Position numbers and translations under genes: made by a program. Of a stretch of 32,448 bases of DNA, positions 1 through 7,231 are shown piece after piece; position 1 is the first letter of the stretch, and every line of letters starts with the position of its first letter. Below the pieces are notes generated by a model. It had not been told where the DNA came from and did no database searches. It saw only the letters and a program-made list of their open reading frames with translations. Where the stretch lies: NCBI GenBank assembly GCA_021817005.1, contig JAKAWJ010000024.1, positions 1 through 32,448 of the forward strand, in the 5' to 3' direction. The stretch is from an archaeon (GTDB taxonomy: Archaea > Thermoproteota > Thermoprotei_A > Marsarchaeales > Marsarchaeaceae).

Positions 1-511
1 GATCTGCCTCATTTGGAGCAACCCCTACTCGGTCCAACGAACCGGTCACGAACTCTTTACCGAAAGCTGCCTTTTCGATAAAAACCGCGTGGAACAGGTG
101 AGCCAGTCCCAAAATAATCAGCTTTTCCCACTCCTTGACAGGGTCTCCTGAACTCAACAACACCAACCTGTTTTGCTTATCTCGAAGGCCAAGTAACACA
201 ATCTGGACATCGGGATATGGTCGCAGTGCGGCCCTGCTTACTTCTCTGTAAGCTACTACGCCTGCAGCTATTATGCGCGAGTCGACTCCAAAACCCATTC
301 TTTCAAGCATGACATTGAAATGGTCTGGTGCGTCCGACCCAAGTGAATTAACCACTTCTTCGAGATTGTTGTAGGCAGTTTCAACGTCTACTGGCAGGCC
401 ATTTTCTATCATCGCCTCGACTGCGGCCAGCCTAGCCTGGCTTCTCTGAAATGTCGCGTCGTATAAGGTGTCGTTAAGAGTAAATACAAAGGTCCGGTCA
501 AATTTCTGCAC
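1..511 (-). CDS. HAD-superfamily protein with degenerate active site (partial, 3' end outside window)
   Basis: About 170 residues are visible, reading from a GTG at 511 off the window edge. The fold signature matches the archaeal HAD subfamily of small phosphatases: N-terminal hydrophobic strand, a helical cap (around residues 25-95, including a VVAYRE helix and the LRPYPDV turn), then a second Rossmann strand ending VLLSSGDP (motif II Ser), and an EWEKL-type helix. The usual motif I, DxDDT, reads TLNDT here (residues 11-15): the nucleophile Asp is Thr and the acid/base Asp is Asn. The motif III Lys-Pro region reads EKAA. Codons for both altered positions read cleanly (ACT at 481-479, AAC at 475-473), so a frame error does not explain it. 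The GTG follows the TAA of the upstream NagA fusion without a gap, so the two genes are surely cotranscribed. By family this would be a phosphatase; by residues it should be catalytically dead or repurposed. Confidence 0.8.
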   Translation of the reverse strand, partial: MQKFDRTFVFTLNDTLYDATFQRSQARLAAVEAMIENGLPVDVETAYNNLEEVVNSLGSDAPDHFNVMLERMGFGVDSRIIAAGVVAYREVSRAALRPYPDVQIVLLGLRDKQNRLVLLSSGDPVKEWEKLIILGLAHLFHAVFIEKAAFGKEFVTGSLDRVGVAPNEAD

Positions 512-2866
512 TTAAGCACCCACCACCTTGCTTAGTTTATCCGGGCTGTCGGGATTTAGCCCCCTATCCACCGCCAGATAGTAAGCTAGCAACTGGGCTG
601 GAACAGCAAGAAACGCGGCTGTAAACGCAGGTGGGGGAGCGACAGGCAGGGGCAGAAGATAGTCTAGAAATGGGTTGTCGAGCCGCTTTGGCATTACGGC
701 TACCGTAGCGCTGCCGAACTTTTTGAACCTTTGGATAAGCTCGAGCAGCTCAGGGCCAGGCTCAGCCGGATTCAGAATAAGAACACAGGTTTCGCTGCTT
801 AATAGCTGCATTGGCCCGTGCAAGAATTCTCGTGTAGCAAAACCCTCTGCGAAAAAGTTGGCAGCTTCCTTCATTTTTAGAGCTGCTTCGAGCGCTGCGG
901 CATAGCCTTGACCCGTACCCATCGCAAACGCAGCCCTGAACTTTACGAGTGCAGCGGCCGCTCTCTTGGCCATCCAGTCGCACTCTATAATGGTCTCCGA
1001 AAGGTCCTGTGGAATGCCCAGAAGCCTAGACTTAAGTGAGAAGTATTTCTCGCTCGGCAGCCTACCGTTTGCGAAGCCTAGCTCAAGGGCAAGCGAGTAC
1101 AGAGCGACGAGCGTACAGGTGTAGGACTTGGTGGCGGTTACCGCACGCTCTTCACCAGCCGCAATCTCGAGGGTCAGGTTGGCGAGCTGGGAGAGTGTGC
1201 TCGTTTGTTTATTCGTAACGCAAACTACTGGAAATCCCATGGCCCGAGCGTGCCTTGCTGCATTCACCGTATCTAGGCTCTCTCCCGACTGAGAGATAGC
1301 TATCACGACAGATTGATCGGTGACGCTTGGTCCTATCCAGTTCGGAAACTCTGAAGCCGCAATCGGTACAGCCTGCGCGCCTGCAAGTTCTGTGAGCGCA
1401 AATCTCGCGGCCAATGCGGCGTGGTAACTCGTTCCGCTCCCAACAAGGTATACCACTCTCGGTTTGGACCGAAGTATCATCTCTGCTCCGGCAAGAGCCG
1501 GTGCCCCAATCTGCGACAAGGTTGCACGCACCCGGCTGGGTTGTTCGTAAATCTCCTCATACATCGCTCTTTTTGGGCGCCATTTCTCACCGGGTTGAGG
1601 CGAAGCAATGTAGAGCCGTTTTCCTCCGATTACACTCCCAAGAACTGTGAGAGAGGCTTTGTCGAGCACTGCGAAATCCGCAAACGCTCCTTCCCTGATT
1701 TCGCCAACCTGCGGAAGACGAAGCGCGAGCGAGGGAGCACGGGTAAGCATCTTCAGAGAATCAAACACCGTTGCGCCCACTTTTTCAGTTCCCACAAGAA
1801 GTTCGTCCTTGAGGAAAACTGTGCTACCGGCCACAGTTCCATCAGTAAGCTTGGCTACCCCCCCTCCCACCACAATCCCTCTTCCTCCGAAATCATACTC
1901 CCCTTCCGGAAGACCCGCGCAAAGCAAGGAGTCTGTTATGCCTGTTACCTTTTCAGGCGATTTCGTCCTTATGGTAGAGAGAATAACTGAAGGATCAACA
2001 TGATGGCCGTCCATGACAACGTCCACCCCTATGTCTGCGAGGGAAAGCGCTGCACCGATTATTCCTGGATCATGGTGACTCATTGGACGCATTGCATTGT
2101 ACAGGTGTGTTACGTGGGAAAAACCTGACCTGAAAGCTTCGGCTGCTGTAGAGTAGTCGGCATCAGAATGCCCCGCTGAAACTATTGCTCCCCGCTTGGC
2201 GAGCTCCTGAGCGAGTTCTATTGCTCCGTGCAGCTCCGGGGCGAGCGTAAACACGGTCTTGAACCTGTTTGGTTCGGTGGGTTGCTGCGACGCTTCAAAA
2301 AGCCTGCCCGCAATTTCGGAATCTGGAGCGAGCAGGTAACGCGGGTCCTGTGCTCCCTTCCTAGCAGGATTCAGGAATGGCCCCTCGTAGTGCACCCCCA
2401 GGACCCTCGAACCCCCTTCTCCTTTGAGAAGTGAGGATGCTGTTTCTGCTAAGCGGCGCACTTGAGCCGTCGCCAGCGTGGGGCAGAAGGATGTGGTGCC
2501 AGTGGTAGCAAGTCTTTCCCGATAAGCTTCGAACGCCGCGGCATCTCCGGCGGAGGTCAGAGTGTCGAAGCCAAACGCACCATGCGTATGCATGTCGACG
2601 AATCCCGGAGCGAGCAACCAGGGAAGCTCGACGGTGAATCCTATGTCGTTCGGCACCAGCGAAGCATCCTGAAACACCTGCTCAACTCTACCCTCAGAGA
2701 TCGTAATTGTAGCCCTGGCTGAGACCCAGTCAGGGGTTGCCACTGCAGCGCTGAGCGATAACCTTTCACGAGCCAGAGCTGTTCGCAGCGCCTTGAAGTC
2801 AACCTCCCAATTCTGCGGGCTTGCGCCCGCGTCCTTGGTTCCGACCATCTTGGGGCCGACTCCCAC
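512..2866 (-). CDS. nagA: Fusion of N-acetylglucosamine-6-phosphate deacetylase and SIS-type glucosamine-6-phosphate deaminase
   Basis: This 784-residue protein joins two enzymes of amino-sugar breakdown. Residues about 30-420 are NagA (amidohydrolase): HTH metal ligands H93/H95, E161 in HYEGPF, H233 in AGH, H254 in HLYNAM, H288/H289 in DGHH, and the catalytic D312 in TGITDS. Residues about 430-784 are a double SIS domain like the isomerase half of GlmS and the NagB-II/GlmD deaminases: VGSGTS at 475-480, SQSGES at 525-530, TATKS at 577-581, REFLHGPM at 679-686. The glutamine amidotransferase half of GlmS is absent, so deamination to fructose-6-P plus ammonia is favoured over synthesis. The GTG at 2866 is chosen because an A/T box is centred 27 bases upstream (leaderless); the ATG seven codons in (2848) is the alternative. 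The product would take GlcNAc-6P to fructose-6P in one polypeptide. It is divergent from murQ and is followed without a gap by the HAD-like gene. Confidence 0.93.
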   Translation of the reverse strand: MGVGPKMVGTKDAGASPQNWEVDFKALRTALARERLSLSAAVATPDWVSARATITISEGRVEQVFQDASLVPNDIGFTVELPWLLAPGFVDMHTHGAFGFDTLTSAGDAAAFEAYRERLATTGTTSFCPTLATAQVRRLAETASSLLKGEGGSRVLGVHYEGPFLNPARKGAQDPRYLLAPDSEIAGRLFEASQQPTEPNRFKTVFTLAPELHGAIELAQELAKRGAIVSAGHSDADYSTAAEAFRSGFSHVTHLYNAMRPMSHHDPGIIGAALSLADIGVDVVMDGHHVDPSVILSTIRTKSPEKVTGITDSLLCAGLPEGEYDFGGRGIVVGGGVAKLTDGTVAGSTVFLKDELLVGTEKVGATVFDSLKMLTRAPSLALRLPQVGEIREGAFADFAVLDKASLTVLGSVIGGKRLYIASPQPGEKWRPKRAMYEEIYEQPSRVRATLSQIGAPALAGAEMILRSKPRVVYLVGSGTSYHAALAARFALTELAGAQAVPIAASEFPNWIGPSVTDQSVVIAISQSGESLDTVNAARHARAMGFPVVCVTNKQTSTLSQLANLTLEIAAGEERAVTATKSYTCTLVALYSLALELGFANGRLPSEKYFSLKSRLLGIPQDLSETIIECDWMAKRAAAALVKFRAAFAMGTGQGYAAALEAALKMKEAANFFAEGFATREFLHGPMQLLSSETCVLILNPAEPGPELLELIQRFKKFGSATVAVMPKRLDNPFLDYLLPLPVAPPPAFTAAFLAVPAQLLAYYLAVDRGLNPDSPDKLSKVVGA

Positions 2867-2888
2867 TAAATCTCACTCTCAATCCTGA

Positions 2889-2897
2889 GTTTTATCG
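2889..2897 (-). promoter_or_regulatory. TATA-like box of the nagA-deaminase fusion
   Basis: Reads CGATAAAAC on the minus strand, centre about 2893, which is 27 bases before the GTG at 2866. This is the spacing expected for a leaderless archaeal transcript and supports the GTG start. Confidence 0.6.
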
Positions 2898-3177
2898 TAC
2901 ACGACCTCATACCAAGCACTTGGGACCATATGTCTCCTTGACTTTTGTTTGCTTTTTGCGTTCCTCGCATATAAAACATCCCTCAAATGGTGCGGCGGTC
3001 CTGTTGCCTTTCAATCATGATTTGAAAAGCAGCGGTTGCTCTCCAGTCGATGCTTCTGTGACTGGCCAAATAAGGAAAGCGAGCTCGCCTGAAGTGGCAG
3101 CCTTCTAGGTAATCCCTGGCAGACTATGCTTCAGGGAGAAGCCATTGTTCAGCAGGTTCCTTAAGTGCTGGCTTTCT

Positions 3178-3186
3178 CTTAATATT
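3178..3186 (+). promoter_or_regulatory. TATA-like box of murQ
   Basis: CTTAATATT, centre about 3182, lies 28 bases before the TTG at 3210 and supports a leaderless TTG start. Confidence 0.55.
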
Positions 3187-3209
3187 CACCCGAGATAAGC
3201 ACCAACGGC

Positions 3210-4124
3210 TTGAATTCATCAAACGACAATGGAAAAAAAGGACTCTCGACTGAACTCCCTAATCCGGTTACAGAGAACATAGATCTGCTTGATACAGGTT
3301 CAGTTCTGCGGCTGATAAACAGAGAGGACGCTACCGTGGCTTCCGCAGTTGCCAAGGCAATACCTGAAATCACGTTACTGGTCGAGCGCGCTTGCAAGGT
3401 TATCGAGGAGGGGGGCCGACTGGTGTATGCAGGTGCAGGAACAAGCGGCAGACTGGCCATGGTGGATGCTGCCGAATGTAAACCAACCTACAGGGCAGGA
3501 GCTGAAACTGTTGTAGCGCTGGTGGCAGGGGGAACTCGGGCGCTCAGAGGGCCGGTAGAAGGAGCCGAAGACAATGTGCGTCTGGCGGGGCTGGACGCGA
3601 GAGCCGTCCGGCTCTCAGGAAAGGATTTGCTTTTCGCAATCTCGGCAAGCGGCAGAACCCCCTATGTGCTTGAGCTAGTGAGATACGCAAAAAGACTCGG
3701 TGGTACAACCGCTGGGCTTAGCTCGAATAGAGTCGGACTGCTGGAAGCGGTTGACCTGCCGATATTCGTAGATACCGGTCCTGAGGTCATAACTGGCTCC
3801 ACGAGGATGAAGGCCGGCACAGCGTGCAAACTTGTTCTGAACTCAATATCCACAACCGTAATGATAAAGCTCGGGAGGGTCTACAGCAACTATATGGTGG
3901 ATTTAGAGCCGGTGACCGAGAAGACAAGACTCAGGGCCGAGCGGATGGTGCAAGAGCTCACTGGTGCTGATGAAAGCAAGGCAGTAGCTGCTCTGAAGGC
4001 GTCCGGCTATCACGTTAAGGTTGCCATTGTGATGGTCCGCCTAGGAGTAACAAAAGAAAGGGCTCTGAAGCTCATTCAACGAGCAGATGGTCATTTACGG
4101 CGTATTCCGGGCATGGATTCCTAG
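3210..4124 (+). CDS. murQ: N-acetylmuramic acid 6-phosphate etherase (MurQ)
   Basis: MurQ splits the D-lactyl ether of MurNAc-6-phosphate to give GlcNAc-6-phosphate and lactate in the cytoplasm. At 304 residues the protein is full length for the family. The SIS-domain glycine loop is AGAGTSGRL (74-82), and both glutamates that align with the catalytic pair of E. coli MurQ are present: E89 in DAAECKPTY and E120 in VEGAEDN. ASGRTPYV (146-153) and TGSTRMKAGTA, the other family hallmarks, are intact, as is the C-terminal UBA-like helical tail. The TTG start is the only usual start codon between the upstream in-frame stop at 3180 and the conserved region, and the TATA-like box fits it. Divergent to the NagA-deaminase fusion, whose substrate is MurQ's product. 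MurQ is a bacterial murein-recycling enzyme; an archaeal host would imply acquisition by transfer or use on scavenged sugar. A GckR-like regulatory role is a less likely alternative, since the catalytic residues are kept. Confidence 0.95.
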   Translation: MNSSNDNGKKGLSTELPNPVTENIDLLDTGSVLRLINREDATVASAVAKAIPEITLLVERACKVIEEGGRLVYAGAGTSGRLAMVDAAECKPTYRAGAETVVALVAGGTRALRGPVEGAEDNVRLAGLDARAVRLSGKDLLFAISASGRTPYVLELVRYAKRLGGTTAGLSSNRVGLLEAVDLPIFVDTGPEVITGSTRMKAGTACKLVLNSISTTVMIKLGRVYSNYMVDLEPVTEKTRLRAERMVQELTGADESKAVAALKASGYHVKVAIVMVRLGVTKERALKLIQRADGHLRRIPGMDS

Positions 4125-4176
4125 GGTAGGTTGGTGTAGGGCGTTGCGACCGTTCCTGCCCCAGTCCCGCCGAAGC

Positions 4177-4186
4177 AATAATCTTA
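4177..4186 (+). promoter_or_regulatory. TATA-like box of the Gfo/Idh/MocA gene
   Basis: AATAATCTTA, centre about 4181, is 36 bases before the ATG at 4217, predicting a leader of about 10 bases. A GGAGGTG at 4193-4199 is too far from the start (17 bases) to act as a normal ribosome binding site and would overlap the transcription start. Confidence 0.4.
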
Positions 4187-4216
4187 GAACTCGGAGGTGT
4201 CTCAAAAGACCGCGCA

Positions 4217-5329
4217 ATGAGTTCTAAGCTTGAGCTCGGAATCATAGGTTGCGGAAGCTGGGTACAGCTTGCCCATCTCCCGGCTATAAAAGATGACAGT
4301 CTCACGAACATAGTGGCATGTGTTGACACCAGTGAACCAGTGGGACGCGCTGTACAGTCCAGATATGGGATCCCAAAGTTCTACACTGACTACAAAGAGA
4401 TGATTGCAAGAGAGAACCCCGATATTGTGTTGGTCGCAATCCCCCACCGATTTCATGCGTCCGCTTCGAAGTTCGCGCTAGAATCCGGCAGCGCCGTCGT
4501 TGTGGAGAAACCCATGGCCACGACGCTTGATGAGGCAATTGAACTTGCCGAGTTGTCCCGCGCCAAAGGCAAACTCCTGGTGGTCGGGCACGAATTGAGA
4601 CTCAACAGAAGTATACGCACTGCGCGCCAAATGGTGTCACGGGGGGCACTAGGGAAGAGATACTTCTCCAAGGCGCTTCACCTCAGAAGAAGAGGAATTC
4701 CCTCGGGACCGACATTCCTAAAGCGCGAGCTGGCAGGGGGAGGCGCAGTTTTCGACATCTGCTCCCACTCCATAGATGCAATGCTATTCATGCAGGACTT
4801 TCCAAAGCCACGCTCGGTCTACGGAAAGGTGCGTTCGGTGTTTGCCAGCCGAATGGATATGCGGTCCGATTACCCCTCAGGAGCGGCGGGGTTTAAGGAA
4901 ACGTCCGAGGTAGAAGATTTTGGTACGGGTTTGATAGAATTTGAGGACAGCTCAAGTATGTACCTTGAGACATCATGGGCTTCTTACATTTCAGAGGACA
5001 AGCATGATTTCACACTGCTGGGCGACGCTGGCGGTTTGCATATAGAGGAAGATTCGGTGAGATTTGTCAGCAGTGCGGCCACCCAGTTTTTCATGTCCAA
5101 TATTCTTCTTGCTGGACACCCGTGGCAAAATTTAACCGCAGAATACAAGGAGTACTGGCGGCTGATAAAAAAGTCACTGCGGGATGGCGAGGACGTAGCC
5201 CCAGAGCCACTTTGCACAGCAGGACAGGGGGTTTACGGGATGTCGATCATGGAAGCTATCTACAGGTCGTCGGACAGCGGGTCAATTCAAGAAATAAGTC
5301 TTCCCAAGAGCATATCACCCGAGTACTAG
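4217..5329 (+). CDS. Gfo/Idh/MocA-family NAD(P)-dependent sugar dehydrogenase
   Basis: A 370-residue oxidoreductase with an N-terminal Rossmann domain (GIIGCGSW at 8-15) and the family EKP motif at 97-99, whose Lys is catalytic. The C-terminal domain has the GGGAVFD-x3-H signature with D180 and H184, the usual substrate-binding and acid/base pair. It begins about 90 bases after murQ on the same strand and converges on the hexosamine kinase, so a role in amino-sugar or anhydro-sugar oxidation is reasonable, but the substrate cannot be read from the sequence. Members act on inositol, glucose, UDP-sugars and, through a redox cycle, as glycosidases (GH109), so a hydrolytic role on a GlcNAc/MurNAc conjugate is another possibility. 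Family assignment is firm; substrate is unknown. Confidence 0.9.
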   Translation: MSSKLELGIIGCGSWVQLAHLPAIKDDSLTNIVACVDTSEPVGRAVQSRYGIPKFYTDYKEMIARENPDIVLVAIPHRFHASASKFALESGSAVVVEKPMATTLDEAIELAELSRAKGKLLVVGHELRLNRSIRTARQMVSRGALGKRYFSKALHLRRRGIPSGPTFLKRELAGGGAVFDICSHSIDAMLFMQDFPKPRSVYGKVRSVFASRMDMRSDYPSGAAGFKETSEVEDFGTGLIEFEDSSSMYLETSWASYISEDKHDFTLLGDAGGLHIEEDSVRFVSSAATQFFMSNILLAGHPWQNLTAEYKEYWRLIKKSLRDGEDVAPEPLCTAGQGVYGMSIMEAIYRSSDSGSIQEISLPKSISPEY

Positions 5330-5451
5330 AGAGAAGTCCTAGGTGCCTGAAACACCAATGGGTTCGACCCACCCTCGAGGAAAAATCGCCTTCAGCCCAG
5401 GAGACTGCAGGTTCACTGAAAGTAGCATTCACAGTTGGCAAGGCTCTGGGC

Positions 5452-6387
5452 TCAAAGCCAATCTCCAAAGTCGACTTGGGGCGGGCCCGAGAGATATAGA
5501 TCGCAAAGCACTCTGAAGCCCCTCCTGTTTGGGTCACTGACTACCCGAACACCTACGCTTCTGCCGACTTTTCTCCGAATTGCGCGCTCTATTATGGACC
5601 TGTAGTAATAGTTCTTGACAAGCCCTCCAGTCAGACCTACTACCGCTGGCTTGTCGGCCATCTTGTGGTAAACTGCGGATACCAGCTCTGATAGCTCCTC
5701 TGCTGATGAATTCACGAGGTAATTTGCTTCTTTCGAGCCGCTACGCGCCAACGCAAGCAGTTTAGGTGCCAGACGCGCGACCTCCTGCTTCGCATGGAAG
5801 CTTGCAAGCAGGTTGCTCACAAGTTTCTGCTTGGGAGACAAACGAGCCGCCCGTGGCAAAATTGATAAGGCAAAACTGGCGTTCGACCTGCCGTCAACTT
5901 CTTTCAGAATTCGTCGAATCACCGCGTTACCCAGTGAATACCCGCTGCCTTCGTCGTCGAACTGGGCACCCCAGCCCCCAGCCCTGTAGAACCTCTTGCC
6001 ATCAAAGCCGTAACAAACCGAACCAGTGCCAACTATGAGAGCAATCCCGGATTTTCCGCCGGAGCACCCCAACACCGTAGGGATAGCGTCACCGGTGCAC
6101 ACCACTTCCACACCAAGATGCCGCGCAAGATCAGATTGTGCCTTCGCGCGAAGGTCGGTTTCTCCCAGTCCCGCCGCCGAAACGATGCAGATATCTGGAG
6201 CCTTGGACTCACGCAAGGACTCAAAAAGTGAGATAACCGTATCTAACGACCTATCATAATCTTCGTAGAAATTCGACGGCGTGTTAACGACTCTCGTGTA
6301 GCCCCTGCCTGACTTTCTTTGAAAGACGTAGAGCCGGGTAGTCGTTCCCCCGCCATCGATTGCGGCAACAAGCACTGGGCGCTCCAC
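5452..6387 (-). CDS. BadF/BadG/BcrA-type ATPase, likely N-acetylhexosamine (GlcNAc/MurNAc) kinase
   Basis: A 311-residue ASKHA-fold sugar kinase. The phosphate-1 loop is DGGGTTT (11-17), GTGS is at 120-123, and GGWG (137-140) followed by DEGSGY (145-150) is the signature of the N-acetylglucosamine kinase branch, which includes the dual GlcNAc/MurNAc kinase MurK. LTGGLVKN near the C-terminus is the adenosine loop. Length matches stand-alone kinases rather than the longer benzoyl-CoA reductase activases, and the activase cysteine motif is absent. With MurQ and NagA-deaminase nearby, the product would be MurNAc-6P and/or GlcNAc-6P, supplying the missing first step of the pathway. Start is GTG at 6387. 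The 3' end faces the Gfo/Idh gene across a 122-base convergent gap. Confidence 0.88.
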   Translation of the reverse strand: MERPVLVAAIDGGGTTTRLYVFQRKSGRGYTRVVNTPSNFYEDYDRSLDTVISLFESLRESKAPDICIVSAAGLGETDLRAKAQSDLARHLGVEVVCTGDAIPTVLGCSGGKSGIALIVGTGSVCYGFDGKRFYRAGGWGAQFDDEGSGYSLGNAVIRRILKEVDGRSNASFALSILPRAARLSPKQKLVSNLLASFHAKQEVARLAPKLLALARSGSKEANYLVNSSAEELSELVSAVYHKMADKPAVVGLTGGLVKNYYYRSIIERAIRRKVGRSVGVRVVSDPNRRGFRVLCDLYLSGPPQVDFGDWL

Positions 6388-6432
6388 AGAACAACCCCTG
6401 ATACCTAACGCTTGTCCCTCTGATGGCGCGTC

Positions 6433-6442
6433 ATAAAATTAT
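6433..6442 (-). promoter_or_regulatory. Possible TATA-like box of the hexosamine kinase
   Basis: AATTTTATGA on the minus strand, centre about 6437, 50 bases before the GTG at 6387. The spacing is long compared with the other genes here, so either the leader is about 24 bases or this is not the promoter. Confidence 0.25.
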
Positions 6443-6585
6443 TGGAAGATCCTTTGAACTCAAGGTGCATGCCCCCCATGTAAGGAGTCCTGATTGACCT
6501 TTTCTCAGTTCCAACCAATTGAACAGAACAACGTGCGCTCATATATCCATTCAATTTCTCAGCTGGCATACTGTACTATACTCAC

Positions 6586-6602
6586 GCGTTATAAACTAAC
6601 GC
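6586..6602 (-). repeat. Perfect 6-bp inverted repeat just past the end of the hypothetical gene
   Basis: GCGTTA, a five-base spacer and TAACGC form a hairpin two bases beyond the TAA of the 6605-7132 gene. It may mark a 3' end or protect the transcript; no T-tract follows it. Confidence 0.4.
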
Positions 6603-6604
6603 AC

Positions 6605-7132
6605 TTAAGGACTAACTGCAATTATCAGCCAGACAGTGGAGTTTCCCTGAGAAGTCCACTCAATTAATACAGCATTGTGCAGCATTTCTCCGTTCGAAGG
6701 AATCACCATCGAGCTTAGACTAGATGTGGAGTTCTGCGGAGCCATCGCCGGGAATATGCTGAAGCTGATAAGATCGAGGTTTCCATTCGGGGCAGTAACC
6801 GAAAAATCGAGCTGAGACTCTGACACGCTATAGCCGCCACCCTGAAAGTTCCCTATTGACTCATTTGCATAAAATGCATAATCGCTCACGTTGAATTCTT
6901 GCGGGAAGATTTGCTGCCAGAGTTTGGCGTTCTTTTCAGGTTGTGAGAAAAGCAATGGGGTGACGTTGTACTTTGCCTGTATATAATTCGAAGGTATTTC
7001 AAACGAAGTCGTGGTAGTAGTGTGCGCGCCATTTGGCGAAAGCATATCCAGCGGAACATGAAGAGCCAGACCCGCGATTATGAGCGCGGCTATCACGACG
7101 CCTACTATCAGGAGCTTAAGTATTGTTCCCAA
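6605..7132 (-). CDS. Hypothetical membrane-anchored secreted protein
   Basis: A 175-residue protein of unknown function. Residues about 5-27 are one strongly hydrophobic helix (LLIVGVVIAALIIAGLAL) after a single Lys, so it is a signal anchor or uncleaved signal peptide. A short Thr-rich linker (TTTTT, residues 38-42) follows, then a beta-rich extracellular domain with several NxS/T sites for N-glycosylation (NVT, NVS, NES, NST). No catalytic or metal motif is recognisable, and no Cys occurs. The TTG at 7132 is preferred because a TATA-like box lies 29 bases upstream. It sits between the kinase and idi with its own promoter, so no functional link is implied. Confidence 0.7.
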   Translation of the reverse strand: MGTILKLLIVGVVIAALIIAGLALHVPLDMLSPNGAHTTTTTSFEIPSNYIQAKYNVTPLLFSQPEKNAKLWQQIFPQEFNVSDYAFYANESIGNFQGGGYSVSESQLDFSVTAPNGNLDLISFSIFPAMAPQNSTSSLSSMVIPSNGEMLHNAVLIEWTSQGNSTVWLIIAVSP

Positions 7133-7157
7133 TATTGATCAGGCTATATGCCCTTGA

Positions 7158-7164
7158 GATAATC
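7158..7164 (-). promoter_or_regulatory. TATA-like box of the anchored hypothetical protein
   Basis: GATTATC on the minus strand, centre 7161, 29 bases before the TTG at 7132. Confidence 0.4.
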
Positions 7165-7231
7165 TTTACTCTTCCACCCATCAGAGAATCATCTCACACG
7201 GATAGCTCCAAGCCACCAAGTGAACTCGCCC

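Larger units (their letters stand above)
2867..3209. other. Divergent intergenic region between nagA fusion and murQ
   Basis: No convincing gene in 343 bases. Each edge carries the TATA-like box of the flanking gene, so this is a shared divergent promoter region. A third strong A/T box, CATATAAAAC at 2968-2977, serves neither gene at normal spacing; it could start a short untranslated RNA or be a regulator site. Open frames here lack codon character and a plausible start. Confidence 0.5.

Noticed and set aside
1421-1990. Open frame of 189 codons on the plus strand inside the NagA fusion
   Set aside because: It is antisense to a protein with all catalytic motifs of NagA, starts with an arbitrary ATG and shows no family pattern.
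2821-3108. Plus-strand open frame in the nagA-murQ gap
   Set aside because: Overlaps the nagA start antisense, has Cys/Phe-rich random composition and no promoter at a suitable distance.
5359-5371. T-arm-like TGGG TTCGA CCCA, suggesting a tRNA
   Set aside because: The loop has five bases instead of seven and no acceptor, D or anticodon stems can be drawn around it on either strand.
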